From Acidimicrobiia bacterium (GTDB taxonomy: Bacteria; Actinomycetota; Acidimicrobiia; Acidimicrobiales; AC-14), in the NCBI GenBank assembly GCA_023265025.1, contig JAHFUP010000049.1:1-38278 (forward strand): a DNA stretch of 38,278 nucleotides, written 5' to 3'. This document shows, piece by piece, positions 31,534 to 38,278 of this stretch. The notes under the pieces are model-generated. The model had not been told where the DNA came from, did not search any database, and saw only the letters and a program-made list of their open reading frames with translations. Positions within the stretch are counted from its first letter, which is position 1. Each line of letters starts with the position of its first letter. Both the position numbers and the translations under genes were made by a program.

Positions 31534-31556
31534 AACCTGGGGATTTCAGGTTTTTT
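31534..31556 (+). terminator. Rho-independent-like terminator facing plus strand
   Basis: AACCTG (31534-31539), seven-base loop, CAGGTT (31547-31552), then a run of T to 31556. It overlaps the stop codon of the minus-strand response regulator gene. The T tract is on the plus strand, opposite to the neighbouring genes, so it ends some plus-strand RNA that starts in the gap to its left, or is fortuitous. Confidence 0.4.
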
Positions 31557-32268
31557 CCAGCGCGCGGGACGGGCTCTCGTACTTGTAGCCGAGCCCGCGG
31601 ATGGTGACGATGCGGTTGGGCTTGGAGGGGTCGACCTCGATTTTGGCCCGCAGGCGCTTGATGTGGACGTCGAGGGTCTTGGTGTCGCCCACGTAGTCGG
31701 CGCCCCAGACCCGGTCGATCAGCACCTCGCGGGTCAGCACCCGGCCGGCGTTGTCCAGCAGGGCGGCGAGCAGCTCGAACTCCTTCAGGGGCATGGTGAC
31801 CGCCTGGCCGCGGACGAAGACCTCGTGGCGGTCGGGGTCGAGCCGGACGTCACCGACCTCCAGCGCACCGGGCCCCGCCGCCGGCTCGTCCGGAAGGGGC
31901 GCCCGGCGTAGCGCGGCCCGCATGCGGGCCACCAGCTCCCGCAGCCGGTACGGCTTGGACACGTAGTCGTCGGCGCCGACCTCCAGGCCGACGACTGTGT
32001 CGATCTCCGACGACCGGGCCGTCACCATGATGATCGGGACCCGCGACCGGGTCCGGATCTCCCGGCACACGTCGATGCCGGAGATGCGGGGGAGCATCAC
32101 GTCGAGCAGGACGAGGTCGGGTTGTACGAGGTCGAACAGCTCCAACGCCTCGACCCCGTCCCGGGCGACGCGGACCCGGAACCCCTCGCGCTTGAGGCCG
32201 ACGGTGAGTGCTTCGACGAAGGACTCCTCGTCCTCCACGACGAGGATCGTCGTGGTCGGTTCGGGCAT
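31546..32268 (-). CDS. regX3: OmpR/PhoB-family response regulator (RegX3-like)
   Basis: 240 aa from ATG 32268. Receiver domain: acidic pair Glu12/Asp13 in VVEDEES, phosphoacceptor Asp56 in LVLLDVMLP, Thr83 and Lys105 in YVSKPYRLREL. C-terminal winged helix: LKEFELLAALLDNAGRVLTR, WGADYVGDTKTLDVHIKRLR and IRGLGYKYE. This is the type that binds PHO boxes. No partner histidine kinase (SenX3/PhoR) is in the window. It is the last gene of the pst operon, one base after surE. Confidence 0.92.
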   Translation of the reverse strand: MPEPTTTILVVEDEESFVEALTVGLKREGFRVRVARDGVEALELFDLVQPDLVLLDVMLPRISGIDVCREIRTRSRVPIIMVTARSSEIDTVVGLEVGADDYVSKPYRLRELVARMRAALRRAPLPDEPAAGPGALEVGDVRLDPDRHEVFVRGQAVTMPLKEFELLAALLDNAGRVLTREVLIDRVWGADYVGDTKTLDVHIKRLRAKIEVDPSKPNRIVTIRGLGYKYESPSRALEKT

Positions 32269-33074
32269 CAGGCGGCTTCGCTGATCGCCCGTTCGAGGAA
32301 CGCGGCGGCGTCGACGCGGTCGTCGGCGCGAATGCCGACGAGGGCGGTGAGCGTCACCCACCCGTCGCGGAGGAAGGCGCCGTCGGTGCCGGGCGCCGGC
32401 TCGTGCGACTCGATCTGGAACCTGGCGAGGTACGGCCCGGCGTCGCGCTCGTGGATGGTCGGCTGGAACGTGGCGATTGCGGTGCCCAGCGGCGCGTGGC
32501 GGAAGCCGGCCAGCCGGTCGAGAGGCAGGTCGGGGACGTTGACGTTCAGCACCGTGCCCGCCGGCGAGCCGAGTATCCAGTCGAGGGCGGCGGCCGCCAC
32601 CGTGGTGGCGGTGTCGAGGTGCGCCGGCTCGAACGAGTCGATGCTGACGGCCAGGGCCGAGAGGCCCAGGTGGGCCGCCGCCATCGCCGCTCCGACCGTG
32701 CCCGAGAACAGCACGGACAGGCCGGTGTTCGGTCCGAGGTTCACACCGGATGCCACCACTGACGCCTCCGCAGCCGGTCGGCCCAGCTCGCCGAGGCGGG
32801 CGCCCAGCACGGCCAGCGCCGGCGGGCCGTCGACGGAGAAGGCGATCAGCTCGCCGGCGTGGGCGCCTTCGAGGCCTCTCAGCGTCACCGGCTCGATGCG
32901 GACTCCTTCGGGCGGCCGGGGCGCCACCGCGGCAGACGTCCCGCTCTGGTCGCTCGCCGGGGCGGCGACCACCACCCGCCGACCGGGTGCCATCACGGCC
33001 CGCACCAGGGCGGCGAGGCCGGGCGACGCCACCCCGTCGTCATTGGTGACCAGCACCGTCGCGATGGTGCTCAA
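32268..33074 (-). CDS. surE: 5'-nucleotidase SurE
   Basis: 268 aa. Releases phosphate from nucleoside monophosphates and can act on short polyphosphate. Metal site VTNDDG with Asp12 and Asp13 near the N-terminus, [24 protein letters not shown] and [12 protein letters not shown] are typical. It overlaps pstB by four bases and regX3 by one, so it is in the pst operon, which is unusual but fits phosphate recovery. Confidence 0.92.
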   Translation of the reverse strand: MSTIATVLVTNDDGVASPGLAALVRAVMAPGRRVVVAAPASDQSGTSAAVAPRPPEGVRIEPVTLRGLEGAHAGELIAFSVDGPPALAVLGARLGELGRPAAEASVVASGVNLGPNTGLSVLFSGTVGAAMAAAHLGLSALAVSIDSFEPAHLDTATTVAAAALDWILGSPAGTVLNVNVPDLPLDRLAGFRHAPLGTAIATFQPTIHERDAGPYLARFQIESHEPAPGTDGAFLRDGWVTLTALVGIRADDRVDAAAFLERAISEAA

Positions 33075-33844
33075 CCGAACCGGCCGGTGATGTAGGCCTC
33101 GGTGCGCTCGTCGCCGGGCTTGGTGAAGATCTTCGACGTCGGCCCCACCTCGACCAGGCGGCCGGGGTCGCCGGACACCTCAAGGGTGAAAAAGGCGGTC
33201 GAGTCGCTGACCCGGGCGGCCTGCTGCATGTTGTGGGTGACGATGACGATGGTGTACATGTCTTTCAGCTCGGCGATCAGGTCCTCGATGCGCAGGGTCG
33301 AGACGGGGTCGAGCGCCGAGCACGGCTCGTCCATGAGCAGCACCTGTGGCTCGACCGCGATGGCGCGGGCGATGCAGAGCCGCTGCTGCTGGCCGCCGGA
33401 GAGGCTGGCGCCCGGCTTGTCGAGGCGGTCGCGCACCTCCTTCCAGAGGCCGGCGCCTTGGAGCGCCTTCTCGACGACGGGCTCCAGCTCGGCCTTCTTG
33501 CGCATGCCGTTGAGCCGCAATCCGGCGGACACGTTGTCGCGGATCGACATGGTGGGGAACGGGTTGGGACGCTGGAAGACCATCCCGATCGTCCGTCGCA
33601 CCGACACGGGGTCGATGCCCGAGGCGTAGATGTCCTCGCCGTCGAGCAGGACCTCACCCTCGATCCGGGCGCCGGGGATGACCTCGTGCATGCGGTTGAG
33701 GGTGCGGATGAAGGTGGACTTCCCGCACCCCGACGGGCCGATCAGCGCGGTGACCTGCTTGGGCTCGATGGCGAGCGTCACGTCGTCGACGGCCTTGAAG
33801 CCGCCGTACCAGGCGCTGACGTGGTTGGCCTCGATGCGCTTCAC
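33071..33844 (-). CDS. pstB: Phosphate ABC transporter ATP-binding protein
   Basis: 257 aa. Walker [10 protein letters not shown] (36-44), Q-loop VFQRPNPFP, signature [15 protein letters not shown], Walker [13 protein letters not shown] and H-loop [16 protein letters not shown] and CSALDP are PstB hallmarks. It lies three bases after pstA and overlaps surE by four. Forms the ATPase dimer of PstSCAB. Confidence 0.97.
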   Translation of the reverse strand: MKRIEANHVSAWYGGFKAVDDVTLAIEPKQVTALIGPSGCGKSTFIRTLNRMHEVIPGARIEGEVLLDGEDIYASGIDPVSVRRTIGMVFQRPNPFPTMSIRDNVSAGLRLNGMRKKAELEPVVEKALQGAGLWKEVRDRLDKPGASLSGGQQQRLCIARAIAVEPQVLLMDEPCSALDPVSTLRIEDLIAELKDMYTIVIVTHNMQQAARVSDSTAFFTLEVSGDPGRLVEVGPTSKIFTKPGDERTEAYITGRFG

Positions 33845-33847
33845 AGC

Positions 33848-34885
33848 TCAGACCAACCTGTTGCGGCGCGTCACCAGCCGGGCGGCCACGGTGAGGAGTA
33901 GGACCACTGCGATGAGCGTAAGCGCGCCGGCCCACGCCCGGTCCACCGCCGCGCCGAACGCCGACGACGCCTGGCTGAAGACGAACAGGGGCAGCGAGGA
34001 CTGCGGCCCGGAGAACGGGTCGTTGTGGATGGAGTCGAAGCCGAACGCGGTGAGCAGCAGGGGCGCCGTCTCGCCTGTCACGCGGGCCACCGCCAGCATC
34101 ACGCCGGTGGTGATCCCCGCCGACGCCGTCGGGAGCACCACCTTGAGGATGGCCCGCCACCGGGGGATGCCGAGGGCGTACGCCGCCTCCCGCAGCGACG
34201 CCGGCACGAGCTTGATCATCTCCTCGGACGACCGCACGACGATCGGCAGCATGAGGATCGACAGGGCCATCGCCGCCGCGAACCCTGAGAAGCCCCGGCC
34301 CAGGCCGAGCACCCAGAAGGCGTAGATGAACAGGCCGGCGACGATCGACGGGATGCCCACCATGACGTCGACCACCGTCCGCACGAGGGAGGCGAGCCGG
34401 CCCCGCCCGTACTCGGAGAGGTAGATGGCGACCAGCAGGCCCGAGGGCACGGAGATGAGCGTGGCCAGCAGCACCTGCTCCAGCGTCCCGATGATCGAGT
34501 GGTAGGCGCCGCCGGCGTCGTCGCGTGGTCCGACGCCGTTCATCGAGTGGGTGAAGAAGTACCAGTCGAGCGCCTTGACCCCACGCGCCGCGGTGTAGAC
34601 GAGCACTGAGCCCAGTGCCAGCAGGCAGATGCCGACTGCGGTCACCATCAGGACGGCGAAGAGACGGTCGACCACCGACCGCCGGCCTTCGGTGCGGGCC
34701 GCGACGGCCAGGTAGGCGGCAGTGCCGGCGAGGTAGGCGACGAGAAGGAAGTCGGCCCGGCCCTGCAGCGGGGTCAGCCAGAAGGCGACGGTGGTGACGG
34801 CCACCCCGGCGGCCACCGCCGCCACCGCGGAACGGGCGGCCAGCCGTCCGGAGCGCAACGTGCTCGCCGGCGCACGCGTGCTCAC
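33848..34885 (-). CDS. pstA: Phosphate ABC transporter permease PstA
   Basis: 345 aa from a GTG that overlaps pstC by four bases (GTGA). The last 230 residues are the standard PstA permease: HSIIGTLEQVLLATLISVP, VDVMVGIPSIVAGLFIYA and VARVTGETAPLLLTAFGF. The first 90 residues carry about two extra hydrophobic segments before the usual first helix (AARSAVAAVAAGVAV and FLLVAYLAGTAAYLAVAA), so the protein has about eight membrane spans instead of six. Confidence 0.94.
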   Translation of the reverse strand: MSTRAPASTLRSGRLAARSAVAAVAAGVAVTTVAFWLTPLQGRADFLLVAYLAGTAAYLAVAARTEGRRSVVDRLFAVLMVTAVGICLLALGSVLVYTAARGVKALDWYFFTHSMNGVGPRDDAGGAYHSIIGTLEQVLLATLISVPSGLLVAIYLSEYGRGRLASLVRTVVDVMVGIPSIVAGLFIYAFWVLGLGRGFSGFAAAMALSILMLPIVVRSSEEMIKLVPASLREAAYALGIPRWRAILKVVLPTASAGITTGVMLAVARVTGETAPLLLTAFGFDSIHNDPFSGPQSSLPLFVFSQASSAFGAAVDRAWAGALTLIAVVLLLTVAARLVTRRNRLV

Positions 34886-35871
34886 GGGCGGGCCCCCTTG
34901 ATCGCCGTTCGGCGGATGATGGCCCGTGCCGCGACGGTGGCGGCCAGCGTGATGGCGAACAGGATGAGCCCGCTGGCGATCAGGGCCGAGCGCCCGGTCC
35001 CGCCGGCCTCGCCGAACTTGGTGGCGACGTTGGCGGCGATGGTGTTTCCGCCGGGCTCGAGGATGCGGAGGTGGACGTCGAAGGTGGCGGCCAGCACGAG
35101 GGCAACGGCGATCGTCTCGCCGAGGGCTCGGCCCAAGCCCAGGATGATCGCCCCCACGACGCCGCTTCGACTCGAGGGGAGGACGGAGGTCCGGATGACC
35201 TCCCACCGGGTCGCACCGAGGGCCAGCGCCGCCTCGCGGAGCTCGCGAGGCACATGGCGGAACACCTCGCGGGAGACGGCGGCGACGATCGGCAGGACCA
35301 TGAGGGCGAGCACGACCGACGCGGCGAAGATCGACTTCCCGTAGATGTCGTCCGGGTTGTCGAAGAACGGGATGAAGCCCAGGTGGCCGGCCAGGAAGCG
35401 CTGGAGCGGCACCATCCGGGGCACGAGGAACAGCAGTCCCCAAAGCCCGTAGACCACGCTGGGCACCGCGGCCAGGATGTCGACCAGGTACCCGATCCAG
35501 CGGCCGGTGGCGGGCCGGGCGTACTCGGTGACGTAGAGGGCGGAGCCGAGGGCGACGGGCACGGCGACGGCCAGGGCCAGCACGCTGGAGACGAGCGTCC
35601 CCCAGACGAGGGCGACGATGCCGAAGCGAGCCGGCGACGCGTCGGGGAACCACTCCCGCTCGGTGATGAAGCCGGCGCCGGCCTCGTGCACCGCCGGCCA
35701 CGCCCGGACGACCAGGAATGCGGTCATGGCCAGGAGGATGACGACCACCGTGATGGCGACCGTCGTGGTGACGCCCTGGAACACGCGGTCGCCGGTCTGC
35801 CCGCCGCCGGCGCCGGGCGTGAGGAGGGCGGGCCCGGGCGTCGCCGGGTCTGTCTCGACGGTCGCGCTCAC
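34882..35871 (-). CDS. pstC: Phosphate ABC transporter permease PstC
   Basis: 329 aa. Six membrane segments; typical PstC stretches LVWGTLVSSVLALAVAVPVA, YLVDILAAVPSVVYGLWGL and GRALGETIAVALVLAA. The loop FIPFFDNPDDIYGKSIF is a normal PstC feature. It is separated from pstS by 46 bases that contain a hairpin. Confidence 0.95.
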   Translation of the reverse strand: MSATVETDPATPGPALLTPGAGGGQTGDRVFQGVTTTVAITVVVILLAMTAFLVVRAWPAVHEAGAGFITEREWFPDASPARFGIVALVWGTLVSSVLALAVAVPVALGSALYVTEYARPATGRWIGYLVDILAAVPSVVYGLWGLLFLVPRMVPLQRFLAGHLGFIPFFDNPDDIYGKSIFAASVVLALMVLPIVAAVSREVFRHVPRELREAALALGATRWEVIRTSVLPSSRSGVVGAIILGLGRALGETIAVALVLAATFDVHLRILEPGGNTIAANVATKFGEAGGTGRSALIASGLILFAITLAATVAARAIIRRTAIKGARP

Positions 35872-35893
35872 TGTGTTTTCTGGTCGCTGCGCT

Positions 35894-35910
35894 CGCCGGC
35901 CTGGCCGGCG
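35894..35910. terminator. Hairpin between pstS and pstC
   Basis: CGCCGGCC, one base, GGCCGGCG: a perfect 8-bp stem, centred in the 46-bp pstS-pstC gap. Likely partial terminator or mRNA-stabilising structure that gives more PstS than permease. Confidence 0.5.
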
Positions 35911-35917
35911 TGCTCGC

Positions 35918-36997
35918 TCAAAGTTTCACCGCGCCGAGGGCGCTGATCTGGATCGGCTCGGGAAGGGGTGCGTAGTCCAGGCTCTCGGCCAGCGCCTGCC
36001 CCTCGGTGAGCACCCATGTGGCGAAGTGTTTGAGCGCCGTGTCCTTTGCGGCGTCCGGCGCCGATCGGTAGAACATCAGGTAGCTGGCGCTGCTGATCGG
36101 GTACGCCTCGGGACTGGTCGGGGTGAAGTTGAGCTTCAGGGTGCCTTCCGGCGTCACGGTGGCCGCGGCCAGCGCGGCGCTGACCGCCCTGGCGTCCGGT
36201 CCGACGAACCGCCCGCCGGCGTTGCGCACGGTGGCGATCCCGAGCCCGGCCTGCTTGGGGAAGCTCGGCTCGGAGTAGCCGATGGATCCGGCGGACTGCT
36301 TCACCGCCGCCGTGACGCCGTCGGAGCCCTTGGCGCCGGTGCCGGCGGTGTCCGCCGGCCAGTCCTTTCCCGACGGGAAAATCCAGATGGCCGGCGCGGC
36401 CGCCTTCAGGTAGTCGGTGAAGACCTGCGTGGTGCCCGAGCCGTCGGAGCGGTGGACGACCTGGATGCCCGAGGCGGGCAGCGACGCGCTCGCGTTCTCG
36501 CCCTTGATGGCGGGGTCATTCCACCTGGTGATGGTGCCGGCGAAGATGCCGGCCAGCGTCTCGGGGGTCAGCCGGAGCCCCTCGACGCCCGGCAGGTTGT
36601 ACTCGACCGCCACCGCGCCCGCCGTCCACGGGACCTGCACGACGGCGCCCGGCCCGCCGGTGGCCTCCACCTCGCTCGCCTTCAGCGGGACGTCGGAGCC
36701 GGCGAAGTCGACCGTCTTCGACGTCAGCTGCTGGATGCCGGCGCCGGAGCCGATGGGCTGGTAGTTGACCGTGACACCGGGCGCCAGCGGGCGGTACTGC
36801 TTGATCCACTCCTGGACGATGGTGGCCGGGAAGGTGGCGCCGGCGCCCGACAGGGTGGCCTGGTCGTCCCTGCCCACGACCGGCGCCTGCTGGGTCCGGC
36901 CGGCGTTGAGCCGGGCGCTGTTGTCGTCGGTGCCGCAGGACGTGGTGGCGCCGACGGCCAAGGCCAGGGCGAGCACCACGGCTCGTCGGCTCCCCAT
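35918..36997 (-). CDS. pstS: Phosphate-binding lipoprotein PstS
   Basis: 359 aa. Signal peptide with lipobox TTSC21. Phosphate-binding fold: LSGAGATFPATIVQEWIKQY near the mature N-terminus, IGSGAGIQQLTSKTVDFAGS, VVHRSDGSGTTQVFTDYL and SAGSIGYSEPSF, which include the Ser, Asp and Thr residues that hold phosphate. First gene of pstSCAB-surE-regX3. A leaderless -10 and three PHO-box repeats sit in front. Confidence 0.96.
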   Translation of the reverse strand: MGSRRAVVLALALAVGATTSCGTDDNSARLNAGRTQQAPVVGRDDQATLSGAGATFPATIVQEWIKQYRPLAPGVTVNYQPIGSGAGIQQLTSKTVDFAGSDVPLKASEVEATGGPGAVVQVPWTAGAVAVEYNLPGVEGLRLTPETLAGIFAGTITRWNDPAIKGENASASLPASGIQVVHRSDGSGTTQVFTDYLKAAAPAIWIFPSGKDWPADTAGTGAKGSDGVTAAVKQSAGSIGYSEPSFPKQAGLGIATVRNAGGRFVGPDARAVSAALAAATVTPEGTLKLNFTPTSPEAYPISSASYLMFYRSAPDAAKDTALKHFATWVLTEGQALAESLDYAPLPEPIQISALGAVKL

Positions 36998-37003
36998 ACG
37001 CGG

Positions 37004-37009
37004 AACCTA
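37004..37009 (-). promoter_or_regulatory. Leaderless -10 of the pst operon
   Basis: TAGGTT on the minus strand, six bases before the pstS ATG. The region 17-22 bases upstream falls in the third PHO-box unit, so activator bound there would replace a -35. Confidence 0.55.
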
Positions 37010-37025
37010 CCGAGCACAGTCGTCC

Positions 37026-37058
37026 GGGCAGTGGACGGCAGGTGAACAGGAGGTGAAC
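37026..37058 (-). promoter_or_regulatory. PHO box: three contiguous 11-bp direct repeats
   Basis: On the minus strand: GTTCACCTCCT (37048-37058), GTTCACCTGCC (37037-37047), GTCCACTGCCC (37026-37036). The units are contiguous at 11 bp, as in Streptomyces PhoP boxes, with the third diverged. The array overlaps the -35 position of pstS, and its other end lies close to the divergent Rpf-like gene. The response regulator gene of the same operon is the natural candidate to bind it. Confidence 0.85.
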
Positions 37059-37174
37059 GGGAACCCAACGTGCGCCCAGGATGCGACGCGTGGGCCCCCG
37101 CCGGTATGGTGAGGGCACCCCGGAGGGCGGCGGAGCGCCGGAACGGGGCCGGCGTGCCCTTTGCCAGGAGGCTG

Positions 37175-38155
37175 ATGGCCGCACCACACCGGATGACGAA
37201 CGGCGCTCTGGCCTTGGTGTTGCTCGCCCTGGCGCTCGCCGCCGCACCGGCCGGCGCCGGACAGGTCGAGGACAAGCGGGCCGAGGCGGCCGCAATCGCG
37301 GCCAGGCTCGAGCAGCAGGCCAAGGAAATCGTCGCCCTCGACAAGGAGCATCGCCGAGCAGCCGCCGACCTGGAGGCCGCCGACGCCGCGGTCGCCCGGG
37401 CCGAGGCCGACCTGGCCGCCGCCGGCCGCCGCCAGGACGAGGCCCGGCACCTCCTCGCCGCCCACGCCCAGTCCGCCTACGTCGGCGGTGGAAGCATCGC
37501 CTTCCTCGCCCAGATGACCCGGGCCACCGTGTCCGACGCCGGCGCCCGGCGCACCTACCTCCGGATCATCGCCGGCGAGGACCGCCAGGCCATCGGCCGG
37601 CTCCAGGCCGCCCGGGAGGACATCCAGGTGCGCCAGCGGAACCTGGTCGAGGCCCGCAAGGCCGCCGCCCGCCAGGCCGACGCCAAGGGCGCCGACCTGG
37701 CCGGGCTGGAGAAGGCCATCGATGGCCAGCGGGCACTGTTGTCCCGAGCCAATGGCGAGCTGGCCCAACTGGTCGCCGCCGAGCAGGCCCGCCGCGACGC
37801 CGAGGAGGCCCGGGCCGCCGCGGCCCGAGCCGCCACGTCGACCACGGCGCCGAAGCCGGTCGGCACCGCGGCGACCTCGGCGCCGGCGACCACGGCGGCA
37901 CCGGCCGTTCTCCCGGGCCCGTCCGCCTCCGTCGACGCCACCTTCGCCTGCATCCGCCAGCTGGAGTCGGGCAACAACTACCAGTCCCCCGGTGGTGGCG
38001 CCTACCAGTTCCAGGACGCCACGTGGCACTCCCTCGGCTACACCGGCAGCGCCCAGGACTACCCGCCGGCGGTCCAGGACGAGGCGGCCCGCAAGCTCTA
38101 TGCCCGCGACGGCTGGAAGCCGTGGACGACGGCTCCGCTGTGCGGTCGGGTTTGA
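37175..38155 (+). CDS. Secreted coiled-coil protein with C-terminal Rpf-like transglycosylase domain
   Basis: 326 aa from ATG 37175 (AGGAGG just upstream; ATG 37193 is the alternative). Signal peptide ALALVLLALALAAAPAGAG, then about 160 residues of coiled coil rich in Ala, Glu, Arg and Gln, a Ser/Thr/Pro/Ala linker, and at about 250-326 an Rpf/transglycosylase-like fold: FACIRQLESGNNYQSPGGG, AYQFQDATWHSLGY, YPPAVQDEAARKLYAR and a Cys pair (ACI and PLCG). The Glu in RQLESG would be catalytic. It cleaves peptidoglycan in the cell wall. Divergent from pstS, possibly under the same PHO box. Confidence 0.8.
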   Translation: MAAPHRMTNGALALVLLALALAAAPAGAGQVEDKRAEAAAIAARLEQQAKEIVALDKEHRRAAADLEAADAAVARAEADLAAAGRRQDEARHLLAAHAQSAYVGGGSIAFLAQMTRATVSDAGARRTYLRIIAGEDRQAIGRLQAAREDIQVRQRNLVEARKAAARQADAKGADLAGLEKAIDGQRALLSRANGELAQLVAAEQARRDAEEARAAAARAATSTTAPKPVGTAATSAPATTAAPAVLPGPSASVDATFACIRQLESGNNYQSPGGGAYQFQDATWHSLGYTGSAQDYPPAVQDEAARKLYARDGWKPWTTAPLCGRV

Positions 38156-38158
38156 CGC

Positions 38159-38278
38159 CTAGTCTGTGCCGAACGTCCCGGTGACCATGTAGCCCACCCG
38201 CTCGCCGATGTTGACCGCGTGGTCGGCGATGCGCTCGAAGTACCGGCCCAGGAGGGCGACCTGCACCGCCCGCTGTAC
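38159..38278 (-). CDS. phoU: PhoU, C-terminal fragment at window edge
   Basis: The last 39 residues (ending ...GYMVTGTFGTD and TAG) match the PhoU end: LLGRYFERIADHAVNIGERV, with the conserved ExxxDH metal-binding signature. The gene runs off the right edge. PhoU restrains Pst and the phosphate kinase. Co-located with pst genes, but it is not in the same transcript because the Rpf-like gene lies between on the other strand. Confidence 0.88.
   Translation of the reverse strand, partial: VQRAVQVALLGRYFERIADHAVNIGERVGYMVTGTFGTD

Overview
The window reads as a contiguous piece of a high-GC actinobacterial chromosome. Evidence for this is the very high GC content, GC-rich third codon positions, the actinobacteria-specific protein OpcA, a RegX3-type response regulator, an Rpf-like cell-wall enzyme, a DUF3052 protein, and 11-bp GTTCACC direct repeats like the Streptomyces PHO box. 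An uncultured Acidimicrobiia-like lineage is my guess, not something the sequence proves. I see no rRNA, tRNA, CRISPR array, insertion sequence or phage.

Layout. 1-1720: accessory genes (a small exported protein, a DUF1036 protein split by an in-frame TGA, a short orphan ORF). 1727-7687 (minus): a pentose phosphate operon read as small hypothetical gene, FIST protein, tal, zwf, opcA, pgl. 7717-8540 (minus): an RHH/PIN toxin-antitoxin pair with direct repeats over its promoter. 8616-10466 (plus): a short, animal-type transketolase, then a TetR regulator. 11192-14522 (minus): a palindrome-controlled pair of P-loop ATPase genes. The first carries three frameshifts; the second ends in TPRs whose DNA was recently duplicated. 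14595-15944: DedA, DUF3052 and a small HTH gene. 15932-19420: a mini-cluster of ketosynthase, ArsR-type regulator, acyl-CoA/AMP ligase and acyl carrier protein. 19489-24053 (minus): a SsuABC/TauABC-like transporter with a methyltransferase and a group D flavin monooxygenase. 24138-25003 (plus): OsmC and a lipoprotein.

25000-38278 is a phosphate and polyphosphate island. It holds a Ppx/GppA phosphatase, then a tightly overlapping operon ppk - CYTH/CHAD - Nudix - histidine phosphatase, then pstS-pstC-pstA-pstB-surE-regX3 behind a three-unit PHO box. A divergent Rpf-like enzyme follows, and the C-terminus of phoU lies at the right edge. The genes cover phosphate uptake (Pst), its control (PhoU, response regulator), storage as polyphosphate (Ppk), binding or hydrolysis of polyphosphate (CHAD, CYTH, Ppx) and nucleotide phosphate salvage or clean-up (SurE, Nudix, SixA-like).

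A recurring feature is a TANNNT -10 element only 6-9 bases before the start codon (the small gene at 7687, tal, zwf, antitoxin, tkt, arsR-like gene, osmC, ppx, ppk, pstS). This implies widespread leaderless mRNAs. Genes such as the ABC binding protein and the first ATPase instead have clear Shine-Dalgarno sites. The strongest candidate for something undescribed is the two-ATPase/TPR module with its perfect 10-bp palindrome. The ketosynthase/ligase/ACP cluster and the transporter/monooxygenase cluster are the next most interesting.
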